Assembly: GCA_949987705.1 (NCBI GenBank)
Contig: OX465283.1
Coordinates: 162,021,850-162,085,849, forward strand
Direction of reading: 5' to 3'
Origin: Thereva unica
Taxonomy: Eukaryota; Arthropoda; Insecta; Diptera; Therevidae
Length of the DNA stretch: 64,000 nt
Positions 32,701 through 44,399 of this stretch are shown in pieces. Each line of letters begins with the position of its first letter. Position 1 is the first letter of the stretch. Made by a program: the position numbers and the translations under genes. The notes beneath the pieces were generated by a model. It did no database searches. It saw only the letters and a list, made by a program, of their open reading frames with translations, and was not told the origin of the DNA.

Positions 32701-34395
32701 ATCGCCATGTAAGAGTTAAGTAGGTACCGAGAAAAGCATCGTTTTGTAGCCACCTTTACGTAATCATGTCATTATACTTGGAGTGATCTTAGATCCAGCC
32801 TACCATATCCTTGTCTAATATATATTACTTTAAGCCTCGAAACCTCTCTCAACTTTCTTCTATTAAAAGGTTGTGCCCCGGTTGTGGAATGTGATTTTAG
32901 CCGTTTGGCTCTGGCACTGTAAATCTAACCGTCGAGCTGGCCAACTTCTCTTAGGAAATCCTAATCAGATTTTGATTCAATCTTTCCCAAATGAGAGTAG
33001 TGCAGCTAGCTCATTACGGGACCAGCAATGTGTTCGGTCTCGGGTGTGAACTTTATTCTGGGAAAACAGGTTTGGTGGGCTTTTTGTGGTGAGCTTTGAC
33101 GCCACTTGTGTGGAACTAGCTGAACTTCGTTGGCGTGGGTTATTGTGTCTTCAGTGGTCTTTGGTGCGATGTTGTGGCGGAGTTTGATTCAGGTTCCAAT
33201 TCTTAGATGTGTTTAGATGAGCATTCAAGCTGGGTGAGCTTTCACACTGGAGAACGAATCAGTAATTCCACTTGGCAGTGGTGGGTTTTGGATGGAAAAT
33301 CTATAATTGAGCTTCGCTACTTCTTGGCCACGATCTTAATGAAATATGAAGTTGATCATCGCTGTCCTACGATGTCGATCTTGTGAGAAAACTGCACCTG
33401 AATTTCACTTTCTTGGAAGGCTGGAGGGAACCAAAATTTACCAGGTTCCAAGATATGAATATTATTATTATTATTATTTTTACACGGCTATGGATTCGAG
33501 GTAGTATTCACGTTTATATTTTGCATACTTTCTGGGAATTTTTAATGTAACCGTGTAAGTATGCAAAAATAAAACTGGCCCACAGAGACGCTACGTCGTT
33601 AATGTATGATTTACATACAAGATTAGGCGGTTGCGTTTTTTGAAAATATGTTCTGACAGGGAATTATCTCAATGTCTAGAAAGCAATGCTTTACAGTAGT
33701 CTACAAGTTTCAATTAACCAAAATTGTAAAATATATCATTTTAGTTGAACTTACAAATCGTAGACAAAATCTTCCAGAACCACTTTTTGTGTAATCTTCA
33801 AGTCCTTCATCCAAAAAAAGTTCTATCTTGAGTGCTTATGCGAAAGAGCTCTCCGAAACACAATTAAGTAATTTTCCCCGTAACTTTCCCTTAAAACAAA
33901 ACTTTCCCACGTGAAAGAACACAAACACAAAAAAATTTCCCGAATTTAATCAACTTTAATTTGCCCAGAAGTGGACTTTTTCCCCTGAATAAACAAATGT
34001 GTGCGTGTGTGTGTATCCCCGAAGTTAACTTGGTCGCTCTTCTTCAATAGTATTTAATCGGAAGCACCCTAATTGATTTATGTCATCCGACAGGAGTAAA
34101 CCGTAAGTGGAACGACCCGACGCTGAAATAGTAAACAAACAGTCCTGCACACGCAGCAGCGATTTATGTTGCTCCTTTCACACACAATAAAAGGCCAATT
34201 CGCAGATTGGTATGCACCATAAATATTTAAAGGAGTGTAAAGTGTGCGAATAAAAAAAAAATAAATAAATAAAAATAAAAGGAGCACTGACTTCTGCCAC
34301 CAACTACTATACCCATATACAAGGGTGCTGCCCAGCAGGAGCTTGGCTGGAAATCTCATGATTGCACACGTGTGTATACTGGCGTATACGAGGAT
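29701..34395. other. Long non-coding stretch
   Basis: Apart from a small minisatellite at 30699-30775 (four copies of TAGGAGGTGAGACTAAT-like units), a GGT microsatellite near 31152 and a TTA run at 33461-33478, I see no gene, RNA or identifiable mobile element. Degraded repeats beyond recognition are likely. Confidence 0.5.
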
Positions 34396-34399
34396 GTGT

Positions 34400-35130
34400 G
34401 AGAACTCCCGCAGTCCTGCATGAATAGTACAACTGTCTACACCTCTCTCGGCAACCCTAGGTCCTTTCGCCCCGATCTGATAGTAAATAGGCGTTTCCCA
34501 TGGCCATAAATCTTATCGGATTATACGCATCTTTATTGCTTCTCTCTAGATAGGGTGCCGAGACTGCCGATCAGCCAGCACAACAAGGACGAGGCAAAAT
34601 CTATCCGCCTGAGAGTAAAAATCCTTGGGCAGGGTTGACATTTTAGGTGAAATTAGTTTTCTCAAAATAACACCACCAGTGCCAGACCAAAACCATCATG
34701 CTGCTACACATTGACAGGAGATTGGCCGCACGACACACCCATACACATGCACAATTATGCACAGGGAAATTGATATAAATTATCCGTCACTAAACTAATG
34801 CTAACAAATTACGAAAATGTATTTATGCACTAAAAGGACACGGGGCCACCCCAGCATGAATGTCACTCTGTGTGGTGTCACATTAATATTTTGTTTGCAA
34901 TGAAAGCCCCGACGACAGGGCGATTAATTTTGCACCGGGTTCATAGCCGGCTCCGGGGACTTGGACACTGGAGCCATGGATGCGAAAAACATGGGTTTTA
35001 GTTAATATTTTATGCGAATGGGTGGGTAATTACTCGTATCCCCGCTCCATTAGCCCAGCCATATGCGCTGCAGTATAGTCTATAACAATAAATATTTTAC
35101 AAAGATAAACAGCGGACATTAGAATTTGCC
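34400..35130. promoter_or_regulatory. Candidate conserved non-coding region
   Basis: Complex sequence without repeats, containing many Hox/Caudal-like cores (CCATAAATC, TTTATGCAC, TTTTATGCG, CAATAAATATTTTAC) and TAAT motifs (GCGATTAATTTTGC, GGTAATTACTCG). Placing an enhancer here is inference from texture alone. Confidence 0.25.
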
Positions 35131-35529
35131 TTTTTGGGTACTCTAAATAGCGGAGTTGGGGGGGTTTTTTATCAGGGGTTTTTAAGGCTCATATGTCCGG
35201 GAATTTGACAGGCGGAACTCGGTGAGTTACAGGAGCTTGGGGAAAAGTAGCTGCAAAAAGAGCGTAGGCTGTTATCGATAGCTGGCAGTTCTGGCAGATG
35301 CAATATGCTTTTGTGGATCGAATGGGCTAGTCCCTTGTCTGATTGACACTGGTTGGCACGCCGAAGGATTAAACAAACTTAAGCCCAATAGACTTTTCAA
35401 AGTTTAACCCAAACTTGGTTGAGAAAATCGTAACTTTCTTGGAGCAGTAATGTCATTGTGGTAATTCAGCTTGACTCCTCGAAGACTCCTCTCAAACGTT
35501 AGGTAACTCTTCAATCGATGGATTCGATC

Positions 35530-35640
35530 CGAACAGGAGGCCTCGGTAGCCTAGGAAGTAAGGAGTCGGGCCACCATTCCAGAGGTCCTGGGTTCGAATC
35601 CCGGCCAGCCCCATGGTCCTTTACCTTTTCAACTTGCCCA
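35530..35640 (+). repeat. tRNA-like segment, possible SINE head (copy C)
   Basis: Around 35538-35615 the sequence reads like a degraded tRNA: GCCTCGGTAGCCTAGGAAG as an A-box-like front and GGGTTCGAATCCCGGCC as a canonical B box, about 45 bp apart. No proper anticodon loop or acceptor pairing was found. It lies 3' of an RTE LINE on the opposite strand. Confidence 0.45.
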
Positions 35641-35834
35641 CCTACATAACTTTCCTTCTTTCTGCTCCCCTCTTTATATTCCTCCTATCATAGCCCTTCC
35701 CCGCTCTACCGAAAGCGCATGTCATTGGTTGGTTGACGAGATCCAACTCTTTTCAGGAGGCATAACACCCCAGTGAGTTGTACCTCGATGCCCCGATTTC
35801 AAAGTCGCGACAGTAATAGTTGGGAGTAGCTGGC

Positions 35835-36645
35835 TTAAAAAATATTTCGGGTAGGTTGTGACAGTTCCTTCCTTCCCCGACTAGAGCTGCTGTTAGACAT
35901 TCCTTCTTTCTTTTCTTTAAACTCCTTTAATCCCTCATGGGACATAGGGCGGAAACAGTTGCCCTCCAGCGGGCTCTGTTTTGCGCGATAGCTCTCAGCT
36001 CCGACCAGGATCTCCCAGTTGTTGCGGCTTCTGCTAGTAGGGTTCTCCTCCACGTTGTTCCAGGTCTTCCGAGTCGACGGGATCCTTGCGGATTCCAGTC
36101 GAGGGCCTGTTTGGCTAGATTTTCGTTTTCGCGTCGCAAGGTATGGCCAACCCAATTCCATTTCCTTCGCCTGATTTGGTCGTCTATCCTTTCTTGGCCG
36201 GCACGGCGCCATAGTTCTTCGTTTGAAATTCTAAGCGGATTTTTAGGATACGACGAAGGCATCTGTTGATGAAGGCTTGTAGGCGCCCTGTGATGAGTTG
36301 GGTGACTTTCCATGTTTCGCAACCGTACAAAAGTACTGCCTTCACGTTGGAGTTGAACAGCCGCAATTTGGTGTTAGTTGAGATCTCCGTTGATCTCCAT
36401 ATGCGGAACAGGCATGCATATGCGCCTCGTGCTTTATTTATTCTGGAACTGACATCTTCTTCTACACCGCCATTTTCGGTAATAATACTAAGAATTTAAG
36501 AATTTATCGACCAGTTCCACGTCACGGTTATTCAGCGCTGTTCGTTCAATGGTGTTTGCATTTATCCGCATTTCTTTAGTTTTAGTCGGATTTAGCCTTA
36601 AGCCTGCTGGACTACTTTCTGTTGCCAAATTGTTAGACATTGCAC
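35835..36645 (-). pseudogene. RTE-clade LINE, 3' end of ORF2 (reverse transcriptase C-terminus)
   Basis: On the minus strand: LRLNPTKTKEMRINA near 36555-36600; then, after a frameshift near 36490-36500, a GSIITENGGVEEDVSSRINKA block near 36430-36490. KAVLLYGCETWKV follows near 36300-36340. After another frame change come ISNEELWRRAG, RRRKWNWVGHTLR, LDWNPQGSRRLGRPGTTWRR and AQNRARWRATVSALCP, down to about 35935. This order is characteristic of RTE ORF2 C-termini. It is 5'-truncated, with everything before the RT thumb absent. The C-terminal part is well preserved, so it is one of the younger LINE pieces in the window. Confidence 0.85.
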
Positions 36646-37039
36646 TCTATATAAAGAAAATAGATTGTTGACACAGTATAAAGGGCCTTTCCTGAGACTC
36701 TAGTCTTTCACATAAAAAAATCAACAGAATCAGAGCAGAATCAAGGTGTGAAACCCTATGCGGAATTGGTAATAGTTTAGCTGAAAGACTGCGAAGATCT
36801 TTAGGTTATTTGTCAGAGGTTCGAAGGTCTCCACCTACAGATTATCCAAGGCAACCCTGCAATTGCACTAAGTCACCCGCCTAGGTCTTGCTTATATTTT
36901 TGAGCCAGAAGTCTCCTTATTTCAGGAGCCTCTTACTCTGAGCCCGGTTCGATTAAAGCCATAAAACAGAAACATCTGCTCATTCAACTGCGCCAACCCC
37001 GTCGGTACAATCATCTGGTGGACATAGTAGTTTAGAGGT
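36646..37039. other. Non-coding stretch, nothing recognised
   Basis: No motif or repeat identified between the RTE fragment and the tRNA-like segment. Confidence 0.45.
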
Positions 37040-37260
37040 GAGGGTACTTGACCACCATCACAGAGTTCTGTGGTTCGATTCCACTGCATCGCATGGTCCA
37101 TCAAATTTATTTCACCCAAATAGCATTCCTTTTTTGTTCTCTTTCCTCTGTTGAGTAATTCCTTCTGCTTTCACCTGCCATAAACGAGAAATCCATCTCC
37201 CGATCCACCACCGAAGTCAACGTGCTGTCGTGGTAGTATTTTTATTGTAATGTGAAAGTC
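37040..37260 (+). repeat. tRNA-like segment with tail, possible SINE (copy D)
   Basis: CTTGACCACCATCACAGAG then TCTGTGGTTCGATTCCAC (B-box-like) near 37052-37088, followed by ~170 bp that loosely resembles the tail after copy C (pyrimidine-rich block, then an ACCGAAG-type box). Copies C and D both read CATGGTCC after the tRNA-like head. Confidence 0.4.
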
Positions 37261-37377
37261 CAACCTTAGGTTTCACTCTTTGTACTAGTACAAAACTTGG
37301 TTCGAAACAAGAAATAGAGGGCAGAATAGATTAATCAGAGTCAGAAGGGTGCTAAAAAAGGAGGAAGTAATGGCCCT

Positions 37378-37445
37378 TGATGCGATAACGCTGCTGGCAG
37401 CCTGTCAATCGATCATAAACCCGACGCCGGCTTCTCATCACCGGA
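37378..37445 (-). repeat. Short LINE endonuclease fragment
   Basis: ATGCGATAACGCTGCTGGCA and the following ~45 bp match the region at 49862-49930 (about 80 per cent by eye). On the minus strand both encode an AASSVIA-type stretch from the start of an apurinic-type endonuclease domain. Confidence 0.5.
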
Positions 37446-38625
37446 ATGAATCACATACCTGAAAGCGTCCATCAGGAAGAACAGAGAAGAATGAAGACGA
37501 ACGAAAGGAATGGAAGGAACGAACGAACGAAGTGGAACGGATCTGTTTCAGCCTTTAGACTGGTGGATCGGAAGCGAAAGCTCTTTAGGAGCTTTAAGCT
37601 TCGAAGTTGCGGCGTGAAGCTTTCAAAGAGAGAACACCCTCTCTTCGGTCTGGAGCTTTATATTTACTGACTGTAGTTCTTGGAGAGGGAATCTGAAATA
37701 TTTACAGAGTGTCGCAGACTTTTCAACGATTATATTTGCTTAGTTGTGAAAGCAGGGGGAGCTACGCCACTACTCCTGATGCACAATAGGAGAAATGTAC
37801 CAGATTGTTGTCATGCTACATTTGGGCTGAAAGTACCCCCTATAATCCAAAAATGTTTGGTCTAATTAAATTAAGCCCCCCACTACTTCCAAAATACGAC
37901 CCTCCGATCTTGTTGCTTGCTCATTTAACCGTTCATAAAAACTTATTTAACTAAAATCTCACCACCCCTACTAAAAATTACATCAAAAATATTCACATAT
38001 AAAAATCATAAATTATGCTCCACAAAAATCTCTAATTTCATCTCCCTCACCAATTTCACTTGTGTTGTTGTTGTTATTGTTGTGTTGTTGAAAGTTTCAT
38101 CCCTGAAAACCATTGAATAAACCAGAGCCCCCCGAACACAGAGCGACTGCATCCTGTCTTGTCTGGGGCATGGTGGAAAATTCCGGAAAATTATTATTTA
38201 TGGTTATTGCAATTATCCTTGGGATATATTACTAGGAAATCCTGGATTAATGCATCTGATATTAAACACACAAAATTGCGAAAGTAGTTGATGCTTTAAG
38301 TAAAGGCCGCAGGAGCTGCGAGAAGCATGCACAGGGAGCAGCACGGGCACCGGATATGGGTGTGTGTGAGTGTGAGCAAGAGCACCAAAATATGGCTCCA
38401 CAGGATTTATCGTTTTAATTTATTTTCAAAACTGCAAATTATTTTATGGATTAATTTTTTAGCCACAACTGATTCCTAATGGAGTTTCGGGATTTCTTGT
38501 CGGCGATTTTTACTATTTTGTTCATTTTATGAGGTACTAAACTTTTATATGCTCTGCGCATTCAGTTAATTGGCGTTATTTTTTGGAAAAAGGATAATTG
38601 GTTGGACAGTTTTGACAGGACTATG
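37446..38625. other. Non-coding stretch, nothing recognised
   Basis: Contains a GAACGAAC-rich stretch near 37500-37535 and a TTGTTG run near 38058. No gene or identifiable element. Confidence 0.45.
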
Positions 38626-38754
38626 TAGGGCTGCCATCACTTAAATTGCCGAGACCGAACAAAAACTACAAAAACCACGGGCATTTGGGTGAAACTGGGT
38701 TTTTTCCCGGACACCCATTCTTTTCTTTAATTAACAAATGGAGGTGACTATTTT

Positions 38755-39702
38755 CACCTTAAAACGTGAAACCAGAAAAAATTAATTCACCGGGAAAAGA
38801 ACTATCTTGACACCAGAAACAATACTCTGGAGTAACGCGGGGCAGGTGATCGGCGGAGAGCGCTTGCCCTTGACCGTTGACATGACCATTTTATAGGCTT
38901 CGGCCTAGGGGTCCGAGTCTGCTCCTCTGCACTACCTTTTGAAGTGTTCGGATTTACTTCTAGCGATGGCTTTGTTCAGCCTTTCCCTCGCTTCCTTATA
39001 TCTCTTAAGGAGTTCATCGAAATCCGGACGGTTCCGATTTCTTTGAGTTCTCCTTCTCGCTTTCAGGCAGACCCTTCGGGATTCGTCGATCTCAGCGTTC
39101 CACCAGAAGTTTGGTGGGTGTTGACGATTGCAGGCGCGCCGAGGCATGGATGCATCACATGCCTGTTATATTGAATCTTCGATTCGCTCTGCCCCTTCCC
39201 TGGCACCTCTTGTCGACCTCGCATCATGCAGGAATACTTCCTCGAAAACCTCTGCGTCGAGTTTCTTAACGGCCCATCCTCTAGTTCTAGGTTCCGTACC
39301 TAGGATTCCTCTCTTCTATACCCTGACCAACCTCGAAGATGATGGTTTGGTGGTCGCTGTGCGTGTACCAATCGCGGCCCTTGGCCACTCAATCGCTCAC
39401 GTAAGTGATGTCGGTTACAGATGATCTCCCACCCCTTCGGAAGGTGTTTTCGCCTCCGGTGTTGACTAACACCACGTTTAGTCGCGAGAATACTTCTAGG
39501 AGTATGCGCCCTCCTGCATTCGTTTGTCGACTGTCCCATTCGACAGCCTAAGCATTGAAATCACCCGCTAATATTACCGGGTAACTTTTATAGCTATAAA
39601 ATAATTATTTTCAAAATTCTTGTGTCGACATAACATTTTTCTGGTGTCAATATAGTTCTTTTCCCGGTGAATTAATTTTTTCTGGTTTCACGTTTTAAGG
39701 TG
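38755..39702. mobile_element. Unit flanked by near-perfect 65-bp inverted repeats
   Basis: 38755-38819 and 39638-39702 are inverted copies differing at one position that I can see. Both begin CACCTTAAAACGTGAAACC when read inward. The ~820 bp between them holds a LINE fragment on the minus strand. This is either a non-autonomous transposon that took up a LINE piece or was hit by one, or a larger inverted duplication. No target duplication was clear at the outer ends. Confidence 0.7.
38935..39590 (-). pseudogene. R1-clade LINE fragment (endonuclease end and linker)
   Basis: On the minus strand: LAGDFNA near 39560-39580, SRQTNAGGRILLEVFSRLN near 39478-39535, then GRSSVTDITYVSD, DWYTHSDHQTIIFEVG (the SDH box of the apurinic-type endonuclease) near 39330-39380, and WWNAEIDESRR with a coiled, basic segment ending KSEHFKR at 38935-39110. 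Order and motifs fit R1-clade ORF2, between endonuclease and reverse transcriptase. Both ends are truncated and there are several frameshifts. Confidence 0.7.
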
Positions 39703-40334
39703 ACAAATATGTCTTCTGACGACTTAAAATCCAACCGTCGTCGTATCGAGTCGATAACCAACTATATATACGGCTTCCAGGCGAAGGGCTAGTAACCCTT
39801 TCTGGCATTGAGTTCTTGCTATGAAACCCACGACATAAGGTAGGACTGGACAGAAACTTGAGAAACTTAGAGCAAAGATATCTAGAATTACCCCATTATG
39901 GCTAGGTTGAAAAGTTGAGTCGAGGTTGAGTTGAAATTTCGACCACCGTATATAATGCCGATTTGAGTTCACTTTGGGTTAAAATAGAGTTGAACTGAAA
40001 TCAAAACATAACCTTAAATTTTTGTGTGAAATTTTCATGTAAAAACTCAGAACTTTTTCTCCTGTGTAAGCATAAACACCGAAGATAAAACTAAGGCCAT
40101 AGGCGGACTTCACGAATGTTAAACAAAAAAACATGTCACTTCAACCCAATTACAACTCCAACCAGTGTATACAAGGCGAAAAACCAACTCGACCCAGATA
40201 GGAAAACTGAGTTGGCTTGAGTGGAACCAGTTTCAACTCGACCTCCGTATAAGACTGGGTTGGACCTGGGTCGAAGAAGAGTAGATTAGGAGTGAATATG
40301 AGAACCTACTAGGCGTAAAACCTATACCCCATTA

Positions 40335-40758
40335 CTCGCCAAGTTGCTTCGGCGAAGTTTTCTCTCGAAGTTGATCTAAGTGCAAAGCACGGTATACAGA
40401 AACAAGGCAATGTAAAAGAGAAATGTAATTTTAGTGCTGAAATCGAAACGTTGTTGTTTCTGCAATAGTGCAAACGTCACTAGGTGACGCTTTTTAACGG
40501 TATTCGAAGCATTACTTTGTTTCTATACAGAAATACACGGTATACACCATAGTGCGTTACTACACGATCGTGCAACCTAACGAGGTGGTCAGTCGCCCGG
40601 CACACCACACACCGCGAGTTATTTGACGGCGGGCACATAAATCACCAAAAATGCAAAGTCGCCCGAGGCAAAGTAAAGTTACCCAAAGTGAATCGAAGTG
40701 CCTCTCTACATTCTTGACTTCGACCGAGTTCGACAAACTTCGATTAAAACTTGGCGAG
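40335..40758. mobile_element. MITE with TA duplication and CTCGCCAAGTT ends
   Basis: CTCGCCAAGTT at 40335-40345 is exactly inverted at 40748-40758, and TA flanks both outer ends. Similarity continues inward as CGAAGTT blocks. The interior has GGTATACAGAAACAA near 40400 and its approximate complement near 40520, and a CGTCACTAGGTGACG palindrome near 40468. No coding capacity. TA duplication suggests a Tc1/mariner-type source. Confidence 0.55.
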
Positions 40759-41742
40759 TAGAGTAGCGCAGGCTTAAAAATAAATAAAATTAACAATGTA
40801 ATGACCCAGCAAGAATCAGCAAACTCAAATATCACAAAAAATCTTTACAAAAAGGTAATCAGCAACGTAAAGAATTTAAACCCACAGTGACGATGTTGCC
40901 AGTAAAGAAATGGGGATGAACTACTATACCAACAGCTAGCTGCAAAAAACGTGCCTGTCGAGTACGAGGATGAAATGTTTTAGAAATGTTAGTACTCACA
41001 GTGACCATAAGAAAAATTGTGTTCTGCCTGGGCGGAAGTAGTGCCAAAATTTAGTATGTCCATTTTCCGAAAAAATTTTGGAACCGCACCGTGACCCACA
41101 GAATAAGAAGAGCTTGGAACTACACTTAAAATTTAGTACTTACGGAGTAAAAAAATATATTGGTCTGCCTGGCCAAATCTGGAGCTAATATCTTGACAGA
41201 GCACTTTTTTTGTTGTTGTTTTGGGACCGAAACTGACCTATCGAGAAAGAGTTTCAACCTACAATCGTATTAAAGTTTGAACATTTTTATACTAGAAAAA
41301 AAAGATCGGCCGGGTTTGTGCCGGTGCCAAGTTTCTGGTAGACCACCTTCTACTTTAGTGTTTAATTACTACTTAAACCTTAATAACTCCTATACCGATT
41401 GGCAACTGCTTGGTCCTTTTGATCTGAAAAGAAATCGGTTGGACATTGAGTCGTTTGATAACTAAAAACTTAGTTTCCTTGAACGACTGCATTTAGTCCT
41501 CTTTTCGTTTCGGATCGGTGTACGTTTGATAACTTTTTTTTGCATTTTCGCCACGCCGAAGTTTGTTTGGATGTGTACTACGAGTCAATTTTTAACTAAG
41601 ATTTGTTTTTATTTATTGAGTATCATTCATTTGATCGGGTTTAACCCGGACACTTTTTTAAACCCCTCCCGGAGGGCATCCGGACGCCCTCCGAACTAGG
41701 ACAAATCCGAGGAAACTCGGACGGATGGCAGCCCTAACTATG

Positions 41743-43045
41743 AGGCACATTAAAAGTTTCAGCTTTGGTATTATACGGAGAGTCAATATCATAGTAAAAA
41801 TCCATTTCGACAATGGACAACATTTAATTCTTAGCTAAATGACGAATGAAGCATTTAATGAAGAAATAATAAAGTTGCAATAAAAATTTCTTGGATTTGA
41901 GAGAACAACAAATCTGTTATCACCTTTAAAACAGTTTTGTACCATCGTTAACAATAGTTCAACCATGGACTTTACTGTCCCTTATAGTTCAACAATTTCG
42001 TTAGAGTGCTCTAAAAAATTTATAAAAATCAACACAGCCCCCTAAAAACTTTCATTTCAAATAGCCGAACGTATTTCCAAGTATCACAGTTGAAATTTCA
42101 GAGAGGAACGACATCCATCCCAATATCCTTAACTAAATAGAATAAATTCGTGGCATATTGAAGTACCATACATCATTCGGTTTTTTTCTCCTTTCGGAGG
42201 CCACAAACATTACCCAAATACTCAGAATTTTAAAAACTGCTTTATAAATACTGATGGAAAAATATGGTTATGGATTTTTTGTTTTTGCATGTCCTTGATA
42301 TCCATCCACAAATTTCAGATATCCAAACAAGTTCGAATTTTATTTATATATACACGTAAATGGTTTGAGTATTTTTTAAGCTTTTTATTAATAGCACTTG
42401 TGCACTCGTACAGTATTATTTCGTTTTACTTTTTATACTAAATTTAATTCGTATTTTAATCCTCGTAGATTAATATCGTAGGTAAATTTTAAGTGTTGTT
42501 CATTCAAAAACCTTACCTCGACTCATATGTATTCCCGACGCTATCTCTTTACCAGTGGTATATCTCACTATCTCTACCTAAATGCGAATGCTTCAACTCA
42601 ATTGTTTTACAATTTACTGATGCTTAAAAAAATGAATTGGATTAACAGGAAGAGGATAATATTGAATTTGAACAATGCTGCATGGAAGTTGGTAGTTCTA
42701 GAGACCGCCAAGGCAGTTGGTTTTTGCACCCAATTGTATAACGCGTTATCTTGATATATGTATGTATGTATGTAGTTGCTCTGCCAGGGTCGACCTTCTT
42801 CTTTCTACCAAACTCACGGACTTTTTTGGACCCATTAAGCTAATTGGGGAGCCCAAAAGGAGCACACACGACCTCTCTTTCTTGATCCCTACAGAGACCG
42901 AACGTAGGACTGCTGAAATGGAACCCGGAAAGCCCTAGTTGGACGGAATCTCAATGGCAGAGGTACTTTGTTCCACGAGACACTGATTGTTTTTTTAAAG
43001 AGAGAGTCTGATGAGAGGGTAACCTAGGCCTATTGCGTACGTACC
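41743..43045. other. Non-coding stretch, nothing recognised
   Basis: AT-rich; a TATG microsatellite lies near 42756-42772. No gene, RNA or known element seen. Confidence 0.45.
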
Positions 43046-43049
43046 CCAC

Positions 43050-43565
43050 TTGCGAAACAGACAGATTAGCCTTAAGGACAAAGGCAGGAAGGTGTTTAAT
43101 TAAACAAGACCGGACTTGAACAGGGGACATAAACTCTCTGATAAACGTTCTTTCTCTAAGCCAGATCAGGGCAGGATATTCCCAAAGTATAAGTGTGAAA
43201 GTCCCGTCGCTTTCCATGCAGTGTTAGTATTCTGTTTTTTGAGACAGTCCTAGTTTGTGGAGGCGATATCGCCAGTGAGATAAGCTACCAACAGCCTGAG
43301 GTCCGCTTTGTTTAACGTGTTTTAAGGCAAGGGGTCTTATAAGATTTTTTGCAATCAAGACCTTGGAGTTGGGCCCTACAACACCAGCCCATGCTACATC
43401 TTTGACCCGTCAGTAAACCAGTGGAGATGTTTTGGATCCCCAGGAAAAATAAGTTCCCTCCACTCAAAACGATCCGGGATAATCGCACGGAATATACTTT
43501 GGAAACGCAGTTCACTATACGGATACGCGGCAAAAAGAAATGTTTAGTCTTGGGTCACCAAACTA
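43050..43565 (-). pseudogene. LINE RNase H domain remnant (I/R1/LOA-type)
   Basis: On the minus strand a block reads FRAIIPDRFEWREL then HLHWFTDGSKM near 43390-43430, like the start of the LINE-encoded RNase H (FTDGSK). It is followed by ADLRLLVAYLTGD near 43265-43305, like the LTGH motif before the C-terminal zinc finger. Stops and frameshifts throughout. The clade is uncertain. Confidence 0.5.
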
Positions 43566-44395
43566 GTTGTGGCTGTGTGGCGGATGCTCTTCCCCAGGTG
43601 CATAGTGAGCTCCGTTTGTATAGCTGCTTCCACCACTTTCTGTCCTTTTTTCCCTCGCCTCTATCCTTCTGCGCCTTAAAACAGGTCGCTCTCATTTTTC
43701 TCACCTTCACCAAAATTACTTGGGCGACGTTATTCCGTCCATTCCTCTATTTGGGCCCCCAGTTTCTGGAAAGCGTCTTCCTCTCAGGGCCGTGCCTGAA
43801 TACATATCCACCTGCGTGCCAGGCTGCTTCCAAGGTAACATCACATAAAAAAAAGTAAATGCTAAGAAATAGGACTCGAAGCCAAAATTGAGTATTGAGA
43901 GTGATTTTTGAGTGCTTACAAATTGAATGTTGTCAATTTTAGTACTGCGCCAAGGTCGGGTGGCAACGGCGCGCGAAGGAGGAGGATAAATCCCTCAAAA
44001 TACTTAAAAAAATTGTGAAGCGATTTTGGCCTGGAGTTTCAATTCGTAAATCAACAAATTTCTATTGGAGCACTCAAAAATCACCCAAAGAAAGACTAAA
44101 GGAGTAGAAGCGAGGATAGGCAACAGGGACTGTGTTAAGGAGGAGAAAGCAAGACTATGACATTCATTGCGATCTCCTGCTGATTAACTCACTAATCCAT
44201 CTAGATAACGTTTAAGTAGACCGGTATGAGCCGTAAAAGCATTATTTGTGATTGGCATTATCAACGTAACCCTTGAAAATGTTGCTACGCCGCGACAGTT
44301 GTGTTTACGGATCAGAAACCTACCGTCTATGCTTTATTTGTTAGGAAGGTGACTTCGACGAAGCTCGCATCGGATGATGGAAAGAACTCTACCGA
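43566..44395. other. Non-coding stretch, probably LINE-derived but not assignable
   Basis: No firm motif. The open frame 43421-43858 (+) runs antisense to LINE-like sequence and is judged spurious. Confidence 0.4.
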
Positions 44396-44399
44396 GAAG

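Larger units (their letters stand above)
38626..41736. mobile_element. Candidate DNA transposon, 13-bp TIRs and 6-bp TSD, with nested insertions
   Basis: TAGGGCTGCCATC at 38626-38638 and its exact complement at 41724-41736 form inverted ends. Both are directly flanked by ACTATG (38620-38625 and 41737-41742), a 6-bp target duplication. Inside the right end is a GGAGGGC...GCCCTCC hairpin (41672-41694). I found no transposase. The interior holds the inverted-repeat unit 38755-39702 with a LINE fragment and the MITE 40335-40758. Because 13+6 matching bases are unlikely by chance at both ends, an element is favoured, but the superfamily is unassigned. Confidence 0.55.

Noticed and set aside
35545..35620. 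tRNA gene
   Set aside because: The B box is canonical but the acceptor and anticodon stems do not pair; more likely SINE-type sequence.
43421..43858. 145-codon + strand frame as a host gene
   Set aside because: It runs antisense to LINE RNase H-like sequence and contains no motif.
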